A stretch of 64,000 nt of DNA from the NCBI GenBank assembly GCA_963756455.1, contig CAVWNC010000004.1, positions 3,472,001 to 3,536,000 on the forward strand. Reading direction: 5' to 3'. The notes beneath the pieces are model-generated. The model did not search any database and was not told the DNA's origin. It saw only the letters and a program-made list of their open reading frames with translations. The translations under genes and the position numbers were made by a program. Position 1 is the stretch's first letter. The number at the start of each line of letters is the position of its first letter. This DNA comes from DASQPA01 sp963756455. Lineage in GTDB: Bacteria > Acidobacteriota > Thermoanaerobaculia > Multivoradales > UBA5704. Below are positions 51,007-59,776 of this stretch, in pieces.

Positions 51007-51025
51007 CTGCCCTTTTTTGGGGCAG
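51007..51025 (+). terminator. Hairpin after micro-gene 2
   Basis: CTGCCC-TTTTTT-GGGGCAG with flanking GC-rich complementary bases; the loop itself is a T-run. The following CCGCCCAAAAAAGGGGCAG makes an alternative larger hairpin. Confidence 0.45.
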
Positions 51026-51134
51026 GGGCGGCTCGATTGCCGCCCAAAAAAGGGGCAGTTGGCGCATCCTTTGCACTCTATTCTTCCCGCGTGGGTGATT
51101 CTGGGTCCTCCACGTATTTTGAAAGGGGAGAACG

Positions 51135-51242
51135 ATGAGCACGTATCGGAAGCCTGTATTGCGGCGGCTTGGGCTGCTGCGCCAGTTGACTCGCCTGAGC
51201 TTCTGTCACCCCACAATGGTACGAGGGCAACGAGGAGACTAA
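51135..51242 (+). CDS. Lasso-leader-like micro-gene 3
   Basis: A 35-residue peptide MSTYRKPVLRRLGLLRQLTR then LSFCHPTMVRGQRGD. It is preceded by TTTTGAAAGGGGAGAACG, nearly identical to the boxes of micro-genes 1 and 5. It contains one Cys. Confidence 0.7.
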   Translation: MSTYRKPVLRRLGLLRQLTRLSFCHPTMVRGQRGD

Positions 51243-51248
51243 GGGACG

Positions 51249-51350
51249 AAATATAGGAGGCTGTCTCACGGCGGCTCTTCCCGTTGCGCAAGTGGACCCG
51301 CATGAAGTTCGCCAAGATCCCAGGCACTTGCGCCTCGGTTACATGCTAGA
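51249..51350 (+). pseudogene. Decayed micro-gene 4
   Basis: TATAGGAGGCTGTCTCACGG and the following VSRRLFPLRKWTRMKFA frame resemble TYRKPVLRRLGLLRKLTR with a frameshift and no start codon. A TAG ends it near 51349. Confidence 0.5.
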
Positions 51351-51396
51351 ATCCCCGTGGACTCGTTCCAGAATCCATGCTTGAAAGGGGAGAACG

Positions 51397-51483
51397 ATGA
51401 AGAATTATCGGAAGCCCGTCCTGCGGCGCCTCGGTCTGCTGCGCAAGTTGACCCGCGTAAGCTTCACTCCCCCCGTCGAATAA
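51397..51483 (+). CDS. Lasso-leader-like micro-gene 5
   Basis: A 28-residue peptide MKNYRKPVLRRLGLLRKLTR then VSFTPPVE, closest to micro-gene 2. TTGAAAGGGGAGAACG precedes the ATG. A GC-rich hairpin with T tract follows at 51509-51544. Confidence 0.7.
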   Translation: MKNYRKPVLRRLGLLRKLTRVSFTPPVE

Positions 51484-51508
51484 CGGGGAGATGTGGAAGC
51501 GGCCCTCG

Positions 51509-51544
51509 CCGCCCCTGCCCTTCGGGCGGGGGCGGTTGTGTTTT
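51509..51544 (+). terminator. Rho-independent terminator of the micro-gene cluster
   Basis: CCGCCCCTGCCC-TTCG-GGCGGGGGCGG followed by TTGTGTTTT. The bases around it resemble those after micro-gene 2, so gene and terminator were duplicated together. Confidence 0.7.
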
Positions 51545-51624
51545 GGTGCCGACTCGATCGTCAGGTCTCGTCTTTCTGACGTCGGGCGACGTCAGAATCC
51601 GCTCTCCTCCAGCGTCTCTACCCT

Positions 51625-53319
51625 CTACATCTTGCTGTAGTTCGGCCCCCCGCCCCCTTCGGGCGGCACCCAGGTGATGATGGCGTAGGGGTCCATGATG
51701 TCGCAGGTCTTGCAGTGGACGCAGTTGCTGGCGTTGATCTGCAGACGGTTGCCGGTAGGGGAGGCGGGGTCGGCCACCATCTCGTAGACGGCGGCCGGAC
51801 AGAAGCGCTGGCAGGGGTTCTGGTACTGCACGGCGCACTGGTAGATGCAGATGTCGGTGTCGGCGACGTGCAGGTGGACCGGCTGGTCCTCCTCGTGGGC
51901 GGTGCCGGAGTTGTAGACGTCGGCCAGGCGGTCGAAGGTGAGCTTATTGTCGTAGACGATCGGCGCCGCGGGCTTGAAGTGCGCGCCCTCCGGGCTGTCG
52001 AGCGGAATCATGCGCTCGTGGCCGGGCTCGGTCTTCAGCCGATCGAGGAGGCCGAAGCCGCGGCCGCCGGTAACGAGGCCGAGACCCGCCTGGACCAGGC
52101 CGGCGAGCGTCCCGTAGTCGAAGGCCTGGTGGAAGTTCCGGGTCTCGAACATCTCCTCTTTGATCCAGCTTGCGTCGACCTTCCCTTCGTAGGCGGCGAG
52201 CCCCTGGGCGGTGATACCGCCAGTGCCCCCGGCAACGAGGGACTCGAAGATCGTCTCGGCGGCGAGCATGCCCGACTTCATGGCGAGGTGGATGCCCTTC
52301 AAGCGCTGGCCGTTCAGCATCCCTGCCGAGTCGCCGACGATGAGGAAGCCGTCGCCTGCGAGGCGCGGGAGCGACCACCAGCCGCCCTCGGGGAGCGCCT
52401 TGGCGCCGTAGAACGCCATCTTCCCCCCTTCGAGAAGCTTGGCGATGTCCGGGTGGGTCTTCATGCGCTGGAATTCGAGGTGGGGATCGAGGTAGGGGTT
52501 CTTGTAGTCGAGGCCGACGACCAGGCCGACGATCAGCTGATCGCCTCCCATCCCGTAGAGGAAGCCACCGCCGAAGGTGTTCCCCAAGGGCCAACCCAGG
52601 GTGTGGATCACCTGGCCCGGCGCGATGCGGCCGGCGGGGACGTCCCAGATCTCTTTCAGCCCCAGGGCGTAGACCTGCGGGTTCTTCCCCGCCCAGAGGT
52701 CGAGCCGGTCGTTGAGCTCCTTGACGAGGGTGCCGCGCGGCCCTTCGCCCAAAACGACGACCTGGCTCCTGATGTCGACCCCCGGCTCGTAGTTGGCCTT
52801 CTTCCGGCCGTCGTGTCCCACGCCCTTGTCGCCGGTGCGGACGCCCACCACCCGGCCGTCCTCGACGAGCGCGGAGACGGCGGGGGACTCGAAGAAGAGG
52901 TCGACCCCCAGGGCCTCGACCTTGGGCGCCAGCCAGCGCAGGAGCTTGCCCAGGGAGGCCACGTAGTTGCCGTCGTTTTCGAGCGGCGGCGGGATGGGGA
53001 GGGAGAAGGAGCGCTTCTCGGTCAGCCAGAGGAGCTTTTCGAGGTCGTGCTCGACCTTCCCCTCGAACGGCGCCTGCTCCCATTCGCCGGGGAGGAGCTC
53101 GCGGAGGGCGCGCGGGTCGACGACGGCGCCCGAGAGGGCATGGCTCGACACCTCCTTGCCCTTTTCGAGGACGCCGATCGAGATCTCGATCTTCTGCGTC
53201 GCTTTCAAGTTGTGATCCCGGAGGAGGCGGGCCAGGTGGTACGCCCCGGCGAGGCTCGCCGGGCCGGCGCCCACGAAGAGGACGTCTACGTCCAAGGTTT
53301 CGCGCTGCTCGTCGTTCAT
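51625..53319 (-). CDS. Electron-transfer flavoprotein-ubiquinone oxidoreductase
   Basis: A 564-residue protein. The N-terminal FAD motif DVDVLFVGAGPASLAGAYHL, the conserved FVGGGFLYG-like FGGGFLYGMGGDQLIVGLVV and GDSAGMLNGQRLKGIHLAMK match ETF-QO. The C-terminal ferredoxin part reads DICIYQCAVQYQNPCQRFCP and CVHCKTCDIMDPYAIITWV, giving the 4Fe-4S ligands. It passes electrons from electron-transfer flavoprotein (fatty and amino acid oxidation) to quinone at the membrane. ATG 53319 is preferred over 53331, where the ribosome binding site would be too close. Confidence 0.93.
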   Translation of the reverse strand: MNDEQRETLDVDVLFVGAGPASLAGAYHLARLLRDHNLKATQKIEISIGVLEKGKEVSSHALSGAVVDPRALRELLPGEWEQAPFEGKVEHDLEKLLWLTEKRSFSLPIPPPLENDGNYVASLGKLLRWLAPKVEALGVDLFFESPAVSALVEDGRVVGVRTGDKGVGHDGRKKANYEPGVDIRSQVVVLGEGPRGTLVKELNDRLDLWAGKNPQVYALGLKEIWDVPAGRIAPGQVIHTLGWPLGNTFGGGFLYGMGGDQLIVGLVVGLDYKNPYLDPHLEFQRMKTHPDIAKLLEGGKMAFYGAKALPEGGWWSLPRLAGDGFLIVGDSAGMLNGQRLKGIHLAMKSGMLAAETIFESLVAGGTGGITAQGLAAYEGKVDASWIKEEMFETRNFHQAFDYGTLAGLVQAGLGLVTGGRGFGLLDRLKTEPGHERMIPLDSPEGAHFKPAAPIVYDNKLTFDRLADVYNSGTAHEEDQPVHLHVADTDICIYQCAVQYQNPCQRFCPAAVYEMVADPASPTGNRLQINASNCVHCKTCDIMDPYAIITWVPPEGGGGPNYSKM

Positions 53320-53468
53320 GCCGCTTCTCATCCTCCGGAGTATTCGGTAGGTGCCCGGTGGGTGCCCGGCGGGCGCCGTCTTTAAAAAATTCCGCCGGAT
53401 GCTACCACGAGGTGGGCGGAGGCCGGCCTCTGCAACCCGGTATACTCCCTGCTCGATCCGGAGAGCCC

Positions 53469-54944
53469 GTGCCCACACCTGACCGCGCCACCTTAGTCGC
53501 CACCCTGACCGCCGTGCCGGCGACGCTGCCCGATCTCACCGGGGCCGCCTGGCTGGAGGTGCGGGCGGATCTCCTCGGCGACCTCGATCCGGCGCCGCTT
53601 CGCGCGGCGTTCCCCGGCAAGCTTCTTTACACCCTGCGGAGCCGCGCCGAGGGGGGCGGGTTCGACGGGACGGCGGAGCGGCGGAGGAAGCGCCTCGTCG
53701 AGGCGGCCGAGCGCTACGACCTGATCGACCTCGAATGCGAGCGCGACCTCCACACAGAGGTGCTGAAGGCGGTGGCGCCGGAGCGGCGGATCGTCTCCTG
53801 GCATGGCGGGGCGGTGGGGCTCCACGGCCTCCAGACGCGCTTCGAGAAGATGGCGGCCCATCATGCCCTGCTCTACAAGATGGTCCCCGCGGCCGCCCAG
53901 GCGGGGGAGGAGCTCGCCCCCCTCCTCCTGCTCCACCAGCTGAAGCGCCCGGACGTCGCCGCCTTCGCCTCCGGCCCCTCCGGCGCCTGGACCCGGCTCG
54001 TCGCCCCGCGGCTGGGGGCGCCGGTCGTCTACGCCGCGACTTCGGAGGTGCCCGGCGCGCCGGGCCAGATCTCCCTCGCCCGCCTGCGCGACGACTACGG
54101 CCTCCCCGACCTGCCACCGGTCGAGCGGCTTTTCGGCATCGTCGGCGCGCCCGTCGCCCACTCGCTCTCGCCCCGTCTCCACAACGGCGCCTATCGGGCG
54201 CTGGGGGTACCGGCGCTCTATCTCCCCTTCCACGCCACCAGCTTCGGCGATTTCTGGCTGGAAGTGGTCGAGAGCGGTACTCCGGAGCTCCTGGGGATGC
54301 CGCTCTGCGGGCTCTCCGTCACTGCGCCCTACAAAGAGGCGGCCCTGGCGGTGGCCGGAGCCGAGAGCCCGCGCGCCTCCCGGATCGGCGCCGCCAACAC
54401 CCTGGTCCTCCACGAGGGGGTGTGGGAGGCCGAGTCGACCGATCCCGAAGGGGTCGTCCTGCCGCTCACCGGGCGCGGGATCGATCCCGTGGGACTCGCC
54501 GCCGCAGTGGTGGGGGCGGGTGGGGCCGGACGCTCGTCGGCGGTGGGCCTCGATGCGGCCGGCGCCCGGGTGATGCTCTTCAACCGCGGCGCCGAGCGCG
54601 GCGAGCGGGCGGCCGAGGCCCTGAAGCTCCCTTACCTACCGCTCGGCGAGCTCGACCCGGCGGCCTTCGACATCCTCGTCAACGCCACGTCCCTCGGCCG
54701 CGATCCGGCGGGGCCGCTCCCCTTCCCGGTCGACGGCCTGCGTCCGGGGAGCGTCGTGATCGACCTGGTCTACGACGCGGCGCGCCCCGGCCCCACCCGG
54801 CTCCTCCGGGAAGCCGCGGCCCGTGGCGCGGTGACGATCGAAGGCCGCGAGGTTCTCCTCGCCCAGGGCCTCGGGCAGTTCCGGATGATGACCGGCCGCG
54901 AGATGCCGGTCGACCTCGCGCGCCGGCTCCTCGGGCTCGGCTGA
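53469..54944 (+). CDS. aroDE: Fused type I 3-dehydroquinate dehydratase / shikimate dehydrogenase
   Basis: A 491-residue protein with a GTG start. Residues 1-215 are a type I dehydratase: AAWLEVRADLLGDL, DLIDLECE, RIVSWHG and the Schiff-base Lys in HHALLYKMVPAA. Residues about 218-490 are shikimate dehydrogenase: LFGIVGAPVAHSLSPRLHNG, LSVTAPYKEAALAVAG with the catalytic Lys, RIGAANTLV, the nucleotide loop VVGAGGAGRSSAVGL, NATSLGRD and GQFRMMTG. It catalyses two successive steps of the shikimate pathway. Fusions of this kind occur in several phyla. It is divergent from ETF-QO. Confidence 0.92.
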   Translation: MPTPDRATLVATLTAVPATLPDLTGAAWLEVRADLLGDLDPAPLRAAFPGKLLYTLRSRAEGGGFDGTAERRRKRLVEAAERYDLIDLECERDLHTEVLKAVAPERRIVSWHGGAVGLHGLQTRFEKMAAHHALLYKMVPAAAQAGEELAPLLLLHQLKRPDVAAFASGPSGAWTRLVAPRLGAPVVYAATSEVPGAPGQISLARLRDDYGLPDLPPVERLFGIVGAPVAHSLSPRLHNGAYRALGVPALYLPFHATSFGDFWLEVVESGTPELLGMPLCGLSVTAPYKEAALAVAGAESPRASRIGAANTLVLHEGVWEAESTDPEGVVLPLTGRGIDPVGLAAAVVGAGGAGRSSAVGLDAAGARVMLFNRGAERGERAAEALKLPYLPLGELDPAAFDILVNATSLGRDPAGPLPFPVDGLRPGSVVIDLVYDAARPGPTRLLREAAARGAVTIEGREVLLAQGLGQFRMMTGREMPVDLARRLLGLG

Positions 54945-54981
54945 AGCCGGCTCGCCCGGGCGGACTCCCGGCGTACCCTTT

Positions 54982-55011
54982 TTGACAAGGGGAAAGGCCA
55001 ACCATTAGGAT
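54982..55011 (+). promoter_or_regulatory. Promoter of tRNA-His
   Basis: TTGACA (54982-54987), 18-bp spacer, TAGGAT (55006-55011), about 14 bases before the tRNA. Confidence 0.65.
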
Positions 55012-55024
55012 CTCCCGTCTGCGG

Positions 55025-55100
55025 GGCCGGTGTAGCTCAGTGGTAGAGCGCCTGACTGTGGATCAGGAGGTCATGGGTTCGATCCCCATCGCCGGTGCCA
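55025..55100 (+). tRNA. tRNA-His (GTG)
   Basis: A cloverleaf with D arm AGCTCAGTGGTAGAGC, anticodon arm CCTGA-CTGTGGA-TCAGG (anticodon GTG), T arm ATGGG-TTCGATC-CCCAT and an encoded CCA. An extra G precedes position 1, as expected for tRNA-His. The acceptor stem uses two G-U pairs. It lies 80 bp before hisS. Confidence 0.9.
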
Positions 55101-55179
55101 TTTATTGCCTGAAGGATCGTGCCTGAAGGATTGCCTGGAAGAGCTCGAGCCAGCCGCGTACGTCGTAAGGAGCCCCAGA

Positions 55180-56619
55180 ATGCCGGAAACCGTCGAGCCG
55201 CGCCTGTCGCGTGGGCTGCGCGACCTGCTGCCCGAGCAGATGCTGCCGCGCCAGCGGATGATCGACGCCATCCGCGGGGTCTACGAGCTCTATGGCTTCG
55301 TGCCTCTCTCGACTCCCGCCGTCGAGTATCTGGACGTCCTCACTGGCTCGGCCGCCGGCCAGGAGGCGCAGCAGTCGATCTTCACGGTCAGCAATCCCGA
55401 GGAGGAGGCCCTCGGGCTCCGCTTCGACCTGACCGTCCCCCTGGCGCGGGTGATCTCGCAGTACCGGGACCTGCCGCGGCCCTTCAGGCGTTACCAGGTG
55501 GCGCCGGTCTGGCGGGCCGACAAGCCGGGGCCGGGACGCTTCCGTGAGTTCACCCAGTTCGACCTCGACTCGGTGGGCACCGAGTCCGAGATTGCCGACA
55601 CCGAGATCCTGGCCGGCATGTGTGACTCCCTGGCGGCGATCGGCGCCGGTCCTTTCCGGGTGCGCTATTCGAGCCGCGGCATCTTGAATCTCCTCCTCGC
55701 CTTCGCCGACTTGCCCCCCGAGCGCGGGGCGGACGTCTTTCGGGTGCTCGACAAGCTCGACAAGGTGGGGCTCGAAAAGGTCCAGCTGGAGCTCACCAAG
55801 GGCTACTTCGACGTCTCCGGCGACTTCATCCCCGGCCTGGGGCTCACCGCCTCCCAGGTCGAGAAGATCGCCCACTTCCTCTCGATCCGCGACGACAGCC
55901 GGCGCGCCGTTGTCGACCAGCTGCGGGACGTCTTTGCTGCCGTCCCCGGGGTGGAGGAGCAGGTGGGGATCGTCGAGACGATCTCGAATCACCTCTACGC
56001 GCTCGGCTACGGCGACGACCAGGTCTCGCTCGACCTCTCGATTGCCCGCGGCCTCGCCTACTACACCGGTCCGGTCTTCGAGGCCATCCTCCTGGACGCG
56101 CCGCAGTTCGGCTCGGTCTTCGGCGGCGGTCGCTACGATGGTCTGGTACTGCGCTTCCTCGGCGAAAAAGTGCCGGCGACCGGCGCCTCGGTGGGGGTCG
56201 ACCGGCTGCTCGCCGCCCTCGCCCACCTCGGTCGGGCCGGCGGCGAGAAGGCGACCGCCAAGCTCCTCGTCGTCAACATGGACCCCACCCTCCGCGAGGA
56301 GTACCTCGCCATCACCTTCGAGCTCCGCCGGGCGGGCATCCCGGCCGAGATGTACCTCGGGATGGAGAAGGGGATCGGCAAGCAGCTCAAGTACGCCGAC
56401 CACTGCGGCGTTCCCCTCGCCCTCCTCCTGGGATCGACCGAGAAGGAGAAGGGGGTCGTGACCCTCAAGGACATGGAGATGGGCCGGAGGCGGGCCCAGA
56501 AGCTCGACAACCGCCAGGAGTGGCTGAACGAGCGGCCCGGCCAGCGCGAGGTGCCGCGTGGCGAGCTCGTCGCCACGGTGTGCGAGATGCTGGGGCAGAT
56601 CGGGAGCGGAGCGCGTTGA
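55180..56619 (+). CDS. hisS: Histidyl-tRNA synthetase
   Basis: A 479-residue class II synthetase, ATG after TAAGGAG. Motif 1 region RGLRDLLPEQMLPRQRMIDA, motif 2 YQVAPVWRADKPGPGRFREF, the histidine motif LSIARGLAYYTGPVFE and motif 3-like FGGGRYDGL are present, followed by the anticodon-binding domain (LLVVNMDPTLREEYLAITFE). The histidine-A loop reads RGLAYYTG where many have RGLDYYTG. It directly follows the tRNA gene for the amino acid it charges. Confidence 0.93.
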   Translation: MPETVEPRLSRGLRDLLPEQMLPRQRMIDAIRGVYELYGFVPLSTPAVEYLDVLTGSAAGQEAQQSIFTVSNPEEEALGLRFDLTVPLARVISQYRDLPRPFRRYQVAPVWRADKPGPGRFREFTQFDLDSVGTESEIADTEILAGMCDSLAAIGAGPFRVRYSSRGILNLLLAFADLPPERGADVFRVLDKLDKVGLEKVQLELTKGYFDVSGDFIPGLGLTASQVEKIAHFLSIRDDSRRAVVDQLRDVFAAVPGVEEQVGIVETISNHLYALGYGDDQVSLDLSIARGLAYYTGPVFEAILLDAPQFGSVFGGGRYDGLVLRFLGEKVPATGASVGVDRLLAALAHLGRAGGEKATAKLLVVNMDPTLREEYLAITFELRRAGIPAEMYLGMEKGIGKQLKYADHCGVPLALLLGSTEKEKGVVTLKDMEMGRRRAQKLDNRQEWLNERPGQREVPRGELVATVCEMLGQIGSGAR

Positions 56620-58529
56620 GCGACTCTCCCGCCGCGCCCGCCGAGCTCAGCGGCCTCGCGCCGGTCCACCTCGACGGCAGCTCGCTCGCGCTCGCCGATT
56701 TAGTCCGCATCGCGCGCGATCCGCGGATCCCCATCGAGATCGCCCCCGAGGCCCTGGAGCGCGTCCGCGAGAGCCGGGCGCAGATCTGGCGGATCGCCGA
56801 GCGCTACCGCGAGGAGTACGCCCGCTTCGAGGAGGGCGAGCCGGTCCGCCCGATCTTCGAGTACGGGGTGACGACCGGCTTCGGCGAGTTCAAGGACATC
56901 CCGGTCGCTCCCGACTGCCTGGAGGAGCTGCAGCGGAACATCCTCCTCAGCCATTCCGCCGGGGTGGGGGAGAACGCCGACGCCGACGATCCGGCCAACT
57001 ATTTCGATCCGGAGGTGGTGCGGGCGGTCCTCGCCATCCGGCTCAACGCCTTTTTGAAGGGCCATTCCGGGGTGCGGGTCGAGATGGTCGCTGCCGTCCA
57101 CGCCATGCTCTCCCGGGGGATCGTGCCGCGCGTCCCCCTCCGCGGCTCGGTAGGCTCCTCGGGCGACCTCTGCCCGCTCGCCCACACCTTCGTCGTCCTC
57201 CTGGGCGAGGGCTGTTACGACCTCGTGCGCACCCCGGCCGACTTCGCCCGCCGCTCGCGGTCGCCGCGCCGCGGTCTCGACCAGCTGACGGAAGACCTCG
57301 GGATGGAGGTGCCGGCGCCGAGCTACAAGGAGGGCCTGGCGCTCACCAACGGCGCCAACTTCTCGGCCGCGCTCTTGGCCCTGGCCGTCTACGACGCCGA
57401 GGCCGCGGCGAACCTCGCTGACGTCTCGGCCGCGCTGTCGCTCGAAGCGGTCTGCGGCTGTGCCCGCGCCTTCGACCCCAAGGTTCACGAGGCCCGCGGC
57501 CAGGCGGGGCAGATCGCGAGCGCCGCCAACTTCCGCACCCTCTTGGGCGGCAGCCGGCTGCTCGAGAAGGCGGGCGCGGTGCAGGACGTCTACTCGCTCC
57601 GCTGCGCCCCGGCCGTCCATGGCGCGGCGCGCGACGCCGTTGCCTACGCGCGGATGGTGGCTGAACGGGAGATCAACGCGGCGACCGACAACCCGCTCTT
57701 CTTCCCCGCCGCCGAGAAGGCCGGGAGCCTCCCCTGGGACCACGAGTTTCGCGCCAACTGGCCGGTCGGCTACCGCGGCGACCAGCGGCTCTCCTACTCG
57801 GCGGGGAACTTTCACGGCGAGCCGGTGGGGGTGGCGGCGGACTTTCTCGCGATCGGTCTGGCCGAGCTCGCCGACATCGCCGAGCGGCGCATCCAGCTGC
57901 TTCTCGATTCGCGCCACAGCCGCAACCTACCGGGAAACCTGATCGCGCGGCGCGGGGTCAACTCGGGGCTCATGCTGACCCAATACGCCGCCGCCGGGAT
58001 CGTCTCCGAGAACAAGGTGCTGACCCATCCCGCCTCGGTCGACTCGATCCCCACCTCGGCCAACGCCGAGGACCACAACGCCATGTCGACCTATGCCGGC
58101 CGCAAGCTGCGGACGGTGCTCAGAAACGTCCAGGCCGTCCTCGCGATCGAATTCCTGGTCGCCGCCCAGGCCATCGAGTGGCGGGTGGCGATGGACATCG
58201 ACCCGATCCGCAAGGGTGGCCCGCTGGCGCCGGCCTCCCAGCACCCGCCGGCTTCGCCCTCCTGGGAGGAGTCGGAGCGCGAAGCGGCCGAATTCGCCGC
58301 CCGCACCGAGCCCGCCCACCGCGCCGAGATCGCCGCTCATTTAGGCCGCGGCACCGGCGTCGCCTACTTGGCCGTCCGCGCCGCCGCCCCACCCATGCTG
58401 ACCGACCGCACCCTGGACGGCGACATCCGGAGCGTGAGGAGCCTGGTCGAGAGCCGCGCCCTGCTCGAAACCGTGCAGGATCGCCTGGAGGGCGGCCTGC
58501 GGCCGATCTCTGCGTTGCGTCCGGGGTAG
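56616..58529 (+). CDS. Aromatic amino acid lyase (HAL/PAL family), SSG in the MIO site
   Basis: A 637-residue protein; a TTG start overlaps the hisS stop (TTGA). The core has FEYGVTTGFGEFKDI, LRGSVGSSGDLCPLAHTFVV, YKEGLALTNGANFSAALLAL, QDVYSLRCAPAVHGAARDAV, NAATDNPLFF and SAGNFHGEPVGVAADFLAIG. Normally an Ala-Ser-Gly triad forms the MIO cofactor; here the first residue is Ser. The protein is about 100 residues longer than bacterial HAL, with extra C-terminal sequence. It removes ammonia from His, Phe or Tyr. Position after tRNA-His and hisS favours histidine, but this is inferred. Confidence 0.85.
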   Translation: MSDSPAAPAELSGLAPVHLDGSSLALADLVRIARDPRIPIEIAPEALERVRESRAQIWRIAERYREEYARFEEGEPVRPIFEYGVTTGFGEFKDIPVAPDCLEELQRNILLSHSAGVGENADADDPANYFDPEVVRAVLAIRLNAFLKGHSGVRVEMVAAVHAMLSRGIVPRVPLRGSVGSSGDLCPLAHTFVVLLGEGCYDLVRTPADFARRSRSPRRGLDQLTEDLGMEVPAPSYKEGLALTNGANFSAALLALAVYDAEAAANLADVSAALSLEAVCGCARAFDPKVHEARGQAGQIASAANFRTLLGGSRLLEKAGAVQDVYSLRCAPAVHGAARDAVAYARMVAEREINAATDNPLFFPAAEKAGSLPWDHEFRANWPVGYRGDQRLSYSAGNFHGEPVGVAADFLAIGLAELADIAERRIQLLLDSRHSRNLPGNLIARRGVNSGLMLTQYAAAGIVSENKVLTHPASVDSIPTSANAEDHNAMSTYAGRKLRTVLRNVQAVLAIEFLVAAQAIEWRVAMDIDPIRKGGPLAPASQHPPASPSWEESEREAAEFAARTEPAHRAEIAAHLGRGTGVAYLAVRAAAPPMLTDRTLDGDIRSVRSLVESRALLETVQDRLEGGLRPISALRPG

Positions 58530-58556
58530 GGGCATCGGGGGGGCATCGGGGCCTCC

Positions 58557-59012
58557 CTACGGCCGCCTTGGCCGCTGCTTCGCCGAAATCGACTTGATGA
58601 CGAGCTTCCCCGGCTTCTTCGGGTCGATCGGCCGTACCGCGCTCTCCATCGCCGCCGCCATCACTTCCTGAACGTCCGGGCGGTCGAGCGTTTCAGGGGG
58701 ATCGAGGCGGATGTGGCGGGCGACGTTGCCGTTCCCCTGGAGGAGCTTGTTGGGATCGGGCACTTTCGTCCCCTGCAGGAAGCAGAGGCTGAAATAACGG
58801 GGGAAGACGACGATCGAGAAGATGGCCTCCGAGGCCTTCTCGGTCGGGCCGAAGCCGACGACCAGGCCGTTGTAGTTGTCGTAGACCATCTGCACGGCGC
58901 CGGGGAGGCGGGCGCGCATCTTGTCGATCGCCTCCTTGGCCTCGCGGGCGATTTCGGGCTCGTACTTGGCGAGGAAACCGGCGAGTTGCTCTTCGGCGCT
59001 AAGGTCGGTCAT
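58557..59012 (-). CDS. DUF1801-like protein
   Basis: A 151-residue protein starting MTDLSAEEQLAGFLAKYEPE. REAKEAIDKMRARLPGAVQM, YDNYNGLVVGFGPTEKASEA and VVFPRYFSLCFLQGTKVPDP resemble the DUF1801/YdhG-like fold. The function of that family is unclear. The gene is convergent with the lyase gene. Confidence 0.75.
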   Translation of the reverse strand: MTDLSAEEQLAGFLAKYEPEIAREAKEAIDKMRARLPGAVQMVYDNYNGLVVGFGPTEKASEAIFSIVVFPRYFSLCFLQGTKVPDPNKLLQGNGNVARHIRLDPPETLDRPDVQEVMAAAMESAVRPIDPKKPGKLVIKSISAKQRPRRP

Positions 59013-59345
59013 GGTGCTCGATCCTACCAGCTGATCCTGGAAGTCGCCCCCCCTTAGCTTTTCCCTCGTTCCTCCGTAGGATGAGCAACCATTCGGTCCT
59101 CCACCGGTGCCGCGCCAGCCTGGAGAAAACTGCGGGAACGCTTGCTAAAAGCCTTCTGTAATTTTGCACACCTGCTGTTCTCGTTTTTGTCAGGCTTGCA
59201 CAATCTTCCCGGGCGTCGACAGGGCTCCGCTCGGGCGATGCCACGGCCCTGCGGGGACGACAGGGGCGGGCTCGGATTTTGCTTGAGGTTCGGCAGTTTG
59301 CTCCACGTGCGCTTCATGCTGAGGCGGCCGTAGCCAGGGGTCCTG
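59013..59345. other. Gap upstream of the gas-vesicle operon
   Basis: An AT-richer patch at about 59140-59190 (CTGTAATTTTGCACACC) may hold the gvp promoter, but no confident boxes were found. No gene is supported. Confidence 0.35.
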
Positions 59346-59771
59346 ATGAGCGGAACTGTGCAACCTGCCTATAGTCGTTCGACCAGTCTGGTCGACGTTC
59401 TCGACCGCGTCCTCGACAAGGGCCTGGTCGTGGCGGGCGACATCCGGGTTTCGCTCGCCGAGGTGGAGCTCCTCACCATCCGCATCCGGCTTCTGGTCTG
59501 CTCGATCGACAAGGCCGAGGAGATCGGGCTGGATTGGTGGCGGCAGGACCCCAGCCTCTCGGTGGGAGCGCGCAAATTGGCACTGGAGAATGAGGTTCTG
59601 CGCGAGCAGGTCCGTCAATTGGAAGAGAGAGTGACCGCCTTGGCCCTGGAGCGTCAGTCGGGTCTCGCCGAGCCCGCCGTCCCGGCAGCCGCAACGCCGG
59701 TGCCGGGAAACTCGGAGCTCCGGCGAGCCCCGTCCGGCCACGTCCCGAAAAGTCCGCAACGTAGGGGGTAG
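59346..59771 (+). CDS. gvpJ: GvpJ-like gas vesicle protein
   Basis: A 141-residue protein. The core TSLVDVLDRVLDKGLVVAGD, IRVSLAEVELLTIRIRLLVC, SIDKAEEIGLDWW is the pattern of GvpJ, a minor structural relative of GvpA placed at the vesicle tips in known systems. A longer coiled-coil tail (LENEVLREQVRQLEERVTAL) and a basic C-terminus follow, which is unusual. gvpA-like follows after 5 bp. Confidence 0.88.
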   Translation: MSGTVQPAYSRSTSLVDVLDRVLDKGLVVAGDIRVSLAEVELLTIRIRLLVCSIDKAEEIGLDWWRQDPSLSVGARKLALENEVLREQVRQLEERVTALALERQSGLAEPAVPAAATPVPGNSELRRAPSGHVPKSPQRRG

Positions 59772-59776
59772 ACCCA

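Noticed and set aside
50781..51483. Complete lasso-peptide biosynthesis cluster
   Set aside because: No B, B1/B2 or C enzyme genes lie nearby, and the core peptides do not show a standard ring.
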